NCBI GenBank assembly: GCA_030248215.1
Contig: JASANG010002942.1
Span: forward strand, 18,709 to 82,708
DNA length: 64,000 nt
DNA from: Enoplolaimus lenunculus
Taxonomy: Eukaryota > Nematoda > Enoplea > Enoplida > Thoracostomopsidae
Reading direction: 5' to 3'
Shown: piece by piece, positions 10,501 to 22,500 of the stretch
Position numbering within the stretch: the stretch's first letter is position 1
How the letters are laid out: each line of letters opens with the position of its first letter
Notes under the pieces: model-generated
Seen by the model: the letters and a program-made list of their open reading frames with translations, nothing else
The model's database searches: none
What the model was told of the DNA's origin: nothing
Position numbers and translations under genes: made by a program

Positions 10501-13500
10501 GCACAAAACTAAAGTATTGCGAATTTGTTTGCGTTTAATGCCGTTACATAGTGCATGTCTCACGAAACACGTTCCAAAATAATGCTAAGCGAGTCAATAT
10601 TTAGTGACAGCTGAAGTTGGGATTTAGGATCAGATTCGACAAAAATTGGACGAACGGTATTGAAATGAGTTTTAGTTTGGCAAATCTGTCCGGGTTTTTG
10701 ACTGCTCCTCTGGTCTTTCGGTCATTACTTCAATGACGCAAGTTACGAAATTTTTACATTTCTTTGTGTGTTTTGTCTGTTTAAGATTCGGCTTGCTGGC
10801 TCGGTTTCTCAAACTTCAAAAGTTATTTTATTTTTTGTAAGCGTAGCAATATTTTTCGATTTGTACCTAAGTAGAATGCAGATTCGGTAAAGTTACAATA
10901 GATTGTGGTTCGGAATCGATAAAACAGTAATACCGTAATAGTTTAAATAAGCGTTGATCGAACACAAGCATTACTTGTTTGATTGCATTTTAAACATTGT
11001 TATTTGAATAAGAAGCATATAATTTGGCGTGTTGCTCAACCAAATAATATTGAAATATAATGTAGCCTAAGCGTTGCTCTGTTCCACTATCTAATTTTGC
11101 TGTTTTGTGTTTAAACTGATCCTATGTAGGTAACCTGTGAAATGAAGTAAAGTTATTTTTAGGAAAGAACTATTGAGAAATGCTATTGAACTCTTCTTCG
11201 CCAGAGCACAAGCTACTGCCAGGATTGGAAGCGAAGTAACCGACGTTGAACAGCTGTACCGCGAGGTGTGTTTACTGCAGTATTTGGGCTTTGTTTTAGT
11301 TGTAGCTAACGTATAAAACAACATACATTTTATAATAACTCTGTAACATGTACATCACAGACAAATTAGTATTATCTTCCACTGAAAGTTATTGCATTGT
11401 TGTTTGAGGTAAAAATGCTTCGCTAGCTGCGTGTTGACATTTTTGGTATTTATAAGTATTCCACTGTTCAGCGTTCAACCAATGAATAATGCTACTATTG
11501 AGCCGACCTTAATTTCCACAGCTGCGGCAGTTTGTATGTTTGAAAACCCATTATTAACTGAATTATATGTGTTATGCACGTTTGGGAATATGTGGCTTTA
11601 GATTTCTGGTTTTGATCAGCTGATCGCAGCGTTGATTGAGTTTGAAGATTCGCAAATTAACGACATCGCACCCTTCCAATCTCGATTTGAAGTTGTACAA
11701 GAAATAAATAAGATATTTATTGTAAGTTTAGATAACCACTCTGACACGAGTAGGCAGCTGGGTACACTTTCTGTATAAAACTATGTACCCAACGCGCGTA
11801 GCATTTTTGTTTTATCCCCTCTTTTAGGCGAAAATGTATAAATGTGTAAGCAGAGAAATTCCAAAGATAAACCGATCTGACAGGTTTCTATTCTTACAAA
11901 ATTGAGATGTTAGAAACATACTATGCATGCGATATCTATCCAACACCCCAAAACTGAGGAGTGATACGGCGAAAACACACGCGCTCGAAATTCCAAAGAT
12001 AACCAATATATCCTGCTTCTATTACAAAAGTGAGATGTTAGAAACGTGCTATACATGCGATATCGACCGAACACCCCAAAACTGAGGGGTGATACGGCGA
12101 AAATACGTGCGCTGTTGCATTCTGTACCGTGCAAGACTCAGCTAGTCGCATAGGCTTGCTATGAGTCATTATCGTCTCTTGGTCTAACTAAGTCATTTTC
12201 CTTAAAAGTCATTATTATTATTATTATATTATTATTATTATTGTATTATTATTATATTATTATTATTATTATTATTATTATTTAAGTCCTTTTTAATATT
12301 TAACAAACTGCTAATAACTTTGGTTGAGCTGCGATAATCTTTAATCAATTTGCTTTGTGTGAAGCTTGTTCGCCGACATTTAGCGATAAATAATTTTTCA
12401 ATCTTCTTGCGTTCTGCATGAGTTATAGTTCTTTGCTCAAATTTAATTCGTATACATAGAAATAAGGATTACAATTAAGGGTACAGTATAACGGCTTATA
12501 GCTTTTAGTAAAAATCTGTGTCTGTCCTGTGGTCACTCTTTCAGTTTTCTATCGGTAATTGTTCGGTCGGATTGAGCTAAGGATGGCAACAAGGGTTCGG
12601 TTTCGGCTTCAAAAATCCGAATCCAGCGAGGTTCCGAAAGAGCGGTTTTAGGTTTCTGAAATTAATTTAAACAGACTGAATCTTTGTTAAATACTTTTAG
12701 TACTTGTGGCTGGAATCTCAATTCATGTATCAATGAATTCAGGATTCAATAATTCAAAATTCACATTTTTCTATTACCTGCATGAAATTGGGTTTGCTTA
12801 TCAGGCATGTCAAACTGCTATAGTTATACTTTGATAAACTGGTTTTATGTAAGTAAGGGATTTTTGAAGGTCAACGTTCGGATTCGTAATCGGATTCTAC
12901 TAAATTGTAATGGGTTCGGAATCGGTCAAATTGTGCGTTCGGTGCCGCACTGATCGAAGCCAACCTCAACAAAATTGGTCAGTGATCTTCAAAATAATTA
13001 TATAATATTATGTAAGTCCACTATTTTTCAACAATTTTAAAACCAAGATTTTCGTTTTTACTACCAGAATTGAAAATTCCTGTGTTTTGGCGTTTGAAAT
13101 TAGCATTTTGATAAAATGACAATAAAATAAAATAGATTTTATTACTAAAATATATATAAACTTTGACAGTCACTGAAAATAAACCATCGAAGACGGATTT
13201 CGCTTTCGTTGATAATGAAAATCTAAAATACAGCAGATTATGTAAATACCTATCTTCAACTAAGGTTATTGCACCAATAATATTGCAAGATTTTTAACTT
13301 TCCGGTTCCGGTAAGTCTTTCAAATTCCGGTTCCGGCAAATTGTATTTCCGGCTGCACCCTGGATCATGGAGTAGCACTCCCTTCCATGCTCACCTCATC
13401 GTAAATGCGGCAATCTGGGCGTATTTCCCTAACACGACCTATTTGATGTTATTTCAGGTGATCTTTAATGCCGCAAAAAATTACCGGGACAAAAAAGGTT

Positions 13501-16500
13501 TTGTGTACGATCCGATGCGTAATGCGCTCTCTGACAGCGTAACATCTGGATTTACAATTTGGTTGGATACCGTTTTGGTTGTTGAAGCTGTTCTCAGACA
13601 GGTAGGTAGGAAAGGCAAATAAATTTTGTATCTTGAGATAAAATCTTTTATTTGGTTAATACAGTCATGCTTTACTGCATGTTTTGGCTTGGTTAAGATT
13701 ATGCCTTGGTTAAGATTATGCTATAGTCAGTATGATCTTGCTTGAAAGTTCGTAAAATACCGCATGGTGGTTGTCGGCGACAGATAACATGGAATATTGT
13801 GATGAAATAAATTTTGCAAGGTGCGAGAGAACAATTACATTAGTATTGTTTTAGCACACTCTGACGTTAAACATTATTGCTGAGTGCATTGACTCACGAA
13901 GTAGTGCAGTTCTCGTTGATCAAATTTGCTGTTTAATCGATGTTTGTTTGTATACGCGTCGCTACGTTGTGGACTCTTTGGTTTCAAAGCGTTTCGTGGC
14001 TGATCAATCCACTTTTGAAGCGGTCATTTTAAAGTACAAGAGTGAACTGGCAACATTGCGACATAAACTCATAATGCCGTTGGGTGAGTTATTGTTGCGC
14101 TGGACTTTTCTGCAGCTCGACACTGCACGTCGCTGCGTGAAGGTTTTACGTTTAGGATTTATGACATTAGAAAAATCTCGCTGTCTACTCAGTCTGACGC
14201 TTAGCACACTTGCACTAGATTGCCTATACGCGATTTAAGTTTTTTGCTGAAAAATATCGCGTAGAATCTTTTTGCACTATAAGCACGAAATAAAAGCAAA
14301 TTTTAAATACGTCGCGCGTGACGGTGGCACGCTAGGAACATGTGTGGGCGTTATGAGAGGCAGTGAAACTTGATGCATTCTCAAGAGTCATCTTCTGGAG
14401 TGCCCGATGCTTTGTTTTTAATACATAGAATTGGTTTACACTGTTGAACCGAACTCTGTCTGTGGTTCTTATTCGGCAACAGTCTGGACATTTGCTGAGT
14501 CTCGAAGGCAGAGGCGCTTCAACCTTGGAACCCAGTTGGCAACTGGGGTTGGAATCTTTATTTGGAGACGTATTTTTTTCTGATATTGAAAATTGTACAG
14601 AAAAAGTGTTTGACGTCCAAACAAGTTAAATTTTAAGGCTAAAACACTCAACCGGGAGGAAGATGCAAAATTGTGTTTCGGGGCATTAGCTGATTGAGGG
14701 ACTTCACCCCCAGTAGCGAGCAAGCAGGCCGTAATTATTTAAACACCTTGCGTTTTATCAAAAGCGGGTGATAATCTTAGACTGTTCTAGTTGCCCGTTT
14801 GTGGCTGGTACAAAATGTGCCACCTCATGCTGAATTATTGTTCTGTCGCCATGAATTTTTAGAGGTCGTCGCGGGTAGTACTCGTAGAGTTCGGTGAAAA
14901 ATACAGTTTCGTTTAGAATAAGGGTGCAACTGGAAATACAATTAATTGGAATCAGAAACGAAATTTGAAAAAATTACCGGAGCCGAAATCGGAAAGTTAA
15001 AAATTACATGCCGCCGAAAAATTCATTTTAATTTTCTTTTGTTGTATTATTTTAATTTTAATTTTTTGCTATATTGTTTTTTAAAATAACCTTAGCTGAC
15101 TCTTCGATGGAATTATGATGACATTATCTAAACGTTTTTAGGATAATCTAAGGTCACTGACGTTGAGTTTAGGGGGATTAGTCTTAGAGGAAGAACTCAA
15201 GATAACAATGTCATAGAGGAAATAGTCTCAGTCGAAAGAATTCGTTGGGCAATGAGTTGTTTTTCGCTAGTCAAAACACTAGGAGCTGATGAGACAGTAC
15301 CACTATATCTGTAAGCAGTTTTAAATGATTTGGCTAACCCGCTAAATAAGATTTTTCACTCTTGCATCGTCAAAGGGTATGTGCCTCACCCGTGGCGCTT
15401 GTAAAATGTTGTATTTATTCTCAAACCGGGTGAAGACGACTATATGTCAGCAAAATCATAGACCAAGCAGTTTGACTTCGTTTTTATTGAGTCTAACAAA
15501 ATGTGTTACTATTTCATCCGTTGTCGGCAAATCAGCATGCTTATCAGATGGGCAAATATACATTGACGGCCCTTCACATTTTTGTATCGAAGATAGAATG
15601 TTTTCCCCTTAAACGGTATACTCTTTATTTTGGACATTGATGGAGCTTTTAATAAAACTTCTTTTCTTTCAATACAGGACGCTGTTCACATTCTTGTATC
15701 GAAGATAGAAGAAGGTTTCTCCCTTAAGCGGTATACTCTTCTTTTTGGACATTGATGGAGCTTTTAATAAAACTTCTTTTCTTTCAATACAGGACGCTGT
15801 TCACATTCTTGTATCGAAGATAGAAGAAGGTTTCTCCCTTAAGCGGTATACTCTTCTTTTTGGACATTGATGGAGCTTTTAATAAAACTTCTTTTCTTTC
15901 AATACAGGACGCTGTCAAGAAATTTGGCATAGATAAGAGGGTTGGCATATCCTTAAATAATCTTATCTGCTCCAGGACGGATTTGGCTGAAATGGGTCTT
16001 ACAGAAATAAAGGTTTGTGTACATCAGGCTTTGCCACAAGTTGGTGTTTTGTCACCCTTGCTGTGATCATTGGTTGTAGGTTATCTGTTAGTGCAGTTAG
16101 GAGAACAAACGGCATTTGCACAAGCATATTTAGATGATGTCGTGATAATCGTACAAGGCACATCGTTTGAGGTTGTATCATGCAGAATAAGTTTAGCACT
16201 AAAAATACATTGTTTGGTGCACGAAGAATGGTTTGGAGGTTCAAGAATGTAAGACTCACTTAGTGCATTTCTCGCGAAGATAAAGTATCTGTGTCGTTCC
16301 AGATATTCTTGTTTATCGACGGAAGCTCAATCTCACTAAAGAATTTAAATATCTAAGTGTCATTTTTGATTCAAAACTAAATTGGAATTCACATATTCAG
16401 TATACCACTCGTACAGGTGTAATAGTTTTGTGGCATATGACTCGTGTTGATCTTTTGAGTTCTATTCTCATAAGGGTACAGGGGATTGCATATATATTCC

Positions 16501-19500
16501 AGGCTTTGCTGATTTCCATGTTCCAATTGGATCTTGTTGTTCGGTTTTCCAGGCAGAGGTTATCGCCATTAAGAAATGCGTCTCCTACTTGTTAGGTCGT
16601 TGTGTTAAGAAAAAGTGTATTTCGATTTTCAGTGACAGTCAAACTGCAATAAAAGCACTGGATAACTGTTTGGTCAATAGCAAGACAGTGTTTGAGTTTG
16701 ATTGGAAAACAAAACAAGCATCGCATAAGCTTAGGTGTCAGAACTCTGAGTGGGCATTGCATGTTGAATAATCACTTGCATAATCTTAAATTGGCAACAA
16801 CTAATGAATGTTCTTTGTCATAATAAGATAGATACAGGAAACCATTTCCTGTTGAGTTTCGTGAAATATTCTGCTTTATGGGGAAACTGGTTTGGGGGCA
16901 ACGGGTCTTCAGCAGAATAAGGCTTCGCGACTGGATATTAGGAAAATTATTCCTTTTTAGTTGAATCTAAACAAGAACTTTAGGTTTGTCTGTAGTGGAA
17001 TATTAAACAAGAGATGGCGGTGTAATGGGCCTTTTACAGTCTGCACACTTTATATGCAATCTTCTCTTTCTCTATATATCTATATATCTATCTAACAGGA
17101 AAATAAAAACATTCCGGTTGCACCCTGCTAGTGTTAGAATATAATTTAGCTTGTAATACTTATTGTCTTCAACTACACAAGTTAATCCCCTACGATGGGA
17201 ACGGCCGAAAACGCAGCGCATGCTGGATATATTTTTTCTTCACAGTATGTATTAAGTTGAATACTTTTTCCAAGAGTTTTATCCACGCTTGGTTCTATTA
17301 GTTTTAGTGGAAGTTTGGTTTTTCAAGTGTCAAAACTTTAATGCTCCAGCTGTTTAGGATTTTTTGTGTCATAGACAATTTACTCAAAACAGTATATTCT
17401 CAATCAGTTTATTTAATCAAACGTCTTTAGTCGTTTTTAATTTATCCTAATGTTTTTATTACCAGAATTATTTATTCATTTCTTTTAGCATTGAGTAAGA
17501 ACTAATGTATATACGTGCTGACATGCTAATGTAAGTGTCATGAAATTTAGTAAAGCAATCCTTGTGATCAGCGCAAAAGTTTTGATTTTTTATTTCAATA
17601 ATTTGAAATCTCGTCGACTGCACAATTCGTTCACCCATCTTTATGCTTACAAATATACATAGGATTAAGACGCTGTCAGGCGATGACTTGTAATCGTCGG
17701 ATTGGTTTATTTCAGTTTCGCTTGGTTATCACGATGTTGCGTGCCGATTGGCCGAGAAACATTTGGATTTTGATGTTTTGCTTAATGTATGCGAGAAAAC
17801 TAACGATGCTGAACGATTAAAACAGTATTCAAATCGATTTGCGTCCGAGGTAGGTATGCCGAGATTGAAAATTTATGTATATTTAAATTAAATCAGGGTA
17901 ACGACCGGATATTTGGTTCTGGCAAAAAGTGACATTCGGCTCCGGAAAATCGACGTCCGGCTCCAGTATTCTGCATTGCGTAAAATTTATCGCCGAAAAC
18001 TAAGACATAACTCTATATTAAACTGTTATTTATTGACCAAAATGGCAATAATTTGCTGTAATATTTAGTTTCAAATAACAGAAATAAGTATATCAAGAAA
18101 CTTAGTTAATGTCAAAATTTATGTCGGTGCAAAATTATAAGACATTATTCAAACTTAGCGTGATTAAATTTTGCTTTTTAAGGAAATGTACTTAAACATC
18201 TAATGTGGTGTAGCTGAGTATCGGGGTGGTCTCATAAATCATTTGTTGTGTATGTTTTTGACAGGGATTTTATGAATTTCAATACGATTGGTTCATTAAA
18301 CGTGGTCAGCCTTCAAAAATTCTGTCGCTTTCGGCTTCTTCTCGCAGCATCGCAGATACGCGTCATGTTGAACAATTGCTATCCGATCAACCTCAACTTA
18401 GTTGGATTCACAGTGTTCGAAACAAACATTTTGCAAACGTACGTGGAATATTGACTGACGTTAAATAAGGGATGTAACCATGATTTCGGAAAAAGAGCTT
18501 CCGTTCTCTAAGAAATTTAAAATTGGGTTTCAGAAACCTATCTACAACAAGCACAAATTAGGGTTTGAACGCTAAGATCCCTTCGGCTGCACCATTGCCT
18601 ATTTGTTGGTTGCGAAAACATAATCTTGTTTGTTTTGGGTACCCGTCTACTCGTTCAAGGTTCAGAATGAAAGCGTGTAGTAGTGTCACAACAGAGATGC
18701 ATGCAAAGTGGAGTTGCATCGGCATACTTCGACACATGTAACACTTGCATGCACAGAAATAATGTATCTGATCGTTATACAGTGTTTCTTAGTGATTGGT
18801 ATGGAAATTTCCTAAGAAAGCCCATCATTTACAGCCTATAGTTGCATAAAACTGTATTACAGGCACCAGCTAAAACATGATTGCATTATTTTAGCGCCTG
18901 ACACTTCCTATTGTAACCATTAATTATTACTGGACCACCGGATAAACGTATAAAACTATCTCTTAGGTAGTATGAAGAAATTGCAAACACATTCGTTTCA
19001 GGCTGAAAATTTTTCGCATCCTAGGCTGTAGCTATTTACCAGTACTGTTATGCTGTGCGTTAAAGGTCCGTCCACAAAAAGTATCGACTGTGGAAAGATA
19101 TTTTGTTGGACACGTCGAAAAAGTTAAATAAAGTTGCCGCAATTTGTTTGTATATTGATGACTTTGTCATCAATAAGTTTGAATACATCTCCTTATATAG
19201 TGAAGGTCGCGTCATAAGCAGGTGGTATTTCTAATAGAGTTGTTTTCGGTGGTCAGTGCCGGCCGAAGCGCTCCCCCTCGAAGCCCCTCAATTTGGGGGG
19301 GACCTTTTGGAGCCCCACGTTGGCGAACTAAAAAATTTTATCACAGCCACGAAGTTATAGAGTTGTAAAACATTTTATTATGGGCCACCTCGGACCTGTT
19401 TGGAGGGGGGCGACCAGGGTGCAACTTTAACTTTGACTCCAATTAGAATTCCGATTCAAAACTAGTTCCCATTCCGATTCCGATTGCACAATCGATCGGA

Positions 19501-22500
19501 ATCGGAATTTTGACATTTTTTCATTTTTATCGTACTTGTTGTGATATGCTGCATAAAAATTCTGCATCATTTATCTATTAGTTTGTTTTCGATGAATCAA
19601 CTTATAAATAATTATTGAATGTAGTTTAGCTTTACAGAACTAAAAAATATTGTCAATTTGATCATGATACGTTTTTGAGAATTATTGAAAGCCAACGTTC
19701 CAATTCCGATTCCAGCATACTGCATTTCCGCTTTGCACCCTGGGGCCGACTATCTTAACGCCGGTCCTGTTGGTAGTATTTCAGGCTTTCGAAACGCTTA
19801 AAATGATGGGGAATGTAAAAACAACGTCATTGGATAAACAGAAGGTTAGTTTGTTTGTACCTAATTAATTGCAATGTTGAATATCACATTTTAACATGAG
19901 GAAAAATACCAAATCGAGAACGCAAAACAAATTTAGTCGAGAAATACTTGAACAAGAACAAAACTGAAAAGAAGGCTTTGTATACCTTTGTTTTATTTAC
20001 TTCAGAATTTCTATTCACTAGCCAAAATGGCTGTTCTTGCGTCGGATTTATCAGAACCTGAAGTATCGTGCGAAGTTGCAGGTGTGTTTGACGTTGTGCG
20101 TATTTAAAGGTTTACTCCGAGAGTGTAAGCCTCACTCAATATCGCTTTTCAAAGCTAGTTCTGAGTAGCTGTAACATTTAATATTGGATTAGTATGCTTG
20201 TCAGACAGTGATAGAAATCTAATAGCAATAGAATTTTTAGAAAACGGTTATGTTACATCAATATAGCGTACCACGATTTACGGGCTACACCTTCCCCCCA
20301 ATTATAATCGTTGTGTGCATCATAATTTTACTAATTACGGAACCTACGTCTGGCTTCTTTCTTGGAAATTTATGATTATAAAAGTTTACGTATGTCGTTG
20401 TTTAAAAATGCAAAACTAAAATTGTGTATTGGCGTGTTGTTTGTGTTGCACAAGAACCAACGGGGTTCTATAGCCTTCACTGTGTTCTATGGTTGTATTT
20501 AAGCTGTGTCTCATATTTACCTATGCATATGGTATTAAGGCGTATTTTACACAATGGACCTGTAGATTTATTGCTGGAATGCATGCAAAATGTGCTTCCA
20601 TACAGCGTATAAACTGAAATTCAGTGATGGGACTAAAACAATACTGTGTTTGCACTTCGCATATATAAATATGAACGCTAAAGTAAAGACGCTAAAGGTT
20701 TGAACACAGAAGAGTAGACACTATAAGCTTCAGGCTAAGTTAGCTAGCATTATTCTTTTTCAAATGCAGATCTGTCAATGAACAAAACTTTTTTGGAGCT
20801 TGGCAGGTTATTACTATGGTTTTAAAAACGATGATATGATGAATTATTTTTATGTTTTTTATTTAGTGCTTGACGATAGGCTGGATATCATTATGTTTCA
20901 AGAAAACATTCCGTACAACGTCAAAAAGGTTAATCATCTACATTATTGCCATTTCTGGCCGTCCCTGGTGGTTGGCACACATATTAAGTTTTCTCAATTT
21001 TGGTCCGCCCCCTAGGTTGACGCCTTCACTTTTTTAAAGTGGGTGGAATCAGAATTATAACGTCTGTGTAATGTACATTAAAAAAGTTTAGGTAACGAGC
21101 TGAAATCTAAGTGAACCGACCTGCACTCTTCAGTTCACAGACCATTCATTGTTCAAGCGGGAACTAAATTGTGCCAGAACAGGAACCGGAATTGAAATTT
21201 TGTGGAAAAGGAACCTGAATTTCAAATAAATTTTCAACTCCGATTAGTGTTTTTCTTTTTAGTAAACCCGTCAAAAACGTGTCTTTAATAATTTTTTGAC
21301 AATTTCTTTTTCGTTTTCACCACTCATACAAAATAACTCACCAACTGTTTCAATTTAAGTGCTTTTACAATTTGCAACTACGAAATCTATTAATGTTTAA
21401 AACATGTAGCAAGACACCGTACAAATTCCTTTCCATGCGTTCTGCAATGCCGGAACTGGAAGAGGAATCGATTTTTGCCGTAATTGCGGCCAGAACAGGA
21501 ACTTCCGTAAAACCCTGCCCCAGGCTAAAAATATGCCATGTCTTGGGCAAACGCGGTTAAAGGTATACCCGAACAAACTGTTTAAAACGAGAAGCCAACT
21601 GTCTTTTGTGCAAAAAACCGAGATTCAAAACCTTTTGTCTGTCCAAAATTACCAAGCATAGACCGTTTTTATGTAATACGCCGGTTTTCACATTCGTTCT
21701 GTTTATTTTTGTGTTCTCGTCGACGTCGCTGTTGTGTACTTTATGCCCCAAAGTAGCACTTGGTTTTCGTGGTGGAAGATACATGGTTGTTTACATTCCT
21801 TATTGTATGTGATTTGTCCCTCTGAGCCAGTCAGTCCGGGTAGTTGAGTAAGCTTGCTTAGTCTTGTAAAATGTATTTTGTTACTACTTATCGCAGCTCG
21901 TGCCATCAATATTAATTTTGAACTTTTTCAGACAAAGAAAATGAAAGAAAAACTAATAAAACCGCAACCAATTATAGAACTCATCGATTTGTTTTGCAAA
22001 GATGAATTAGCGGATCCGCTGTCCTATAAAACTGCTCTCGACTTGCTTATGCGAACGGAATATGAACCGGTTAGTTATAGAGTTTCGTTATGCAGTTTTT
22101 TCCAGATTTGCGCAATTTGCGTTTGCTATTTGAAGTTTCGAAGTGGTGCAAATCTATTTTTGTCTAGTTAGCAACGGCACATTTTATTCAAACTAAGGGT
22201 TATTTGTCGCGCGGAGGGCTAGTTCTGGGGGTTTTGCTGAGGGATGGAAGGTTGAGCATGGGAGTAGATTCCCGTTTTCCACTCTCGAAACACCGGTTTA
22301 TATTAAGCTGTATGTAGTTTCATTCGCGTATGGCACAAGGTGTTTGACGTTAATGTGCATTTAAGGGAGGTGATGTTATAGAAACGCATTTAAATTTATC
22401 CGTAGCGCCTGATATCTGAGTATATGGAACTGCGCAGCGATAAGCATACTTCGGTATACTTTATTCGAATATTGTAAAGATTGATTTTAATAGTTTCTAA

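Larger units (their letters stand above)
14920..17127 (+). mobile_element. hAT-type MITE split by a LINE
   Basis: The left 190 bases (AGGGTGCAACTGGAAATACA to ATAACCTTAG) and the last ~30 bases (ATTCCGGTTGCACCCTG) match the two ends of the CAGGGTGCAACCGG family. About 2 kb of LINE sequence replaces the middle. The nested order shows the LINE arrived later. Confidence 0.65.
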
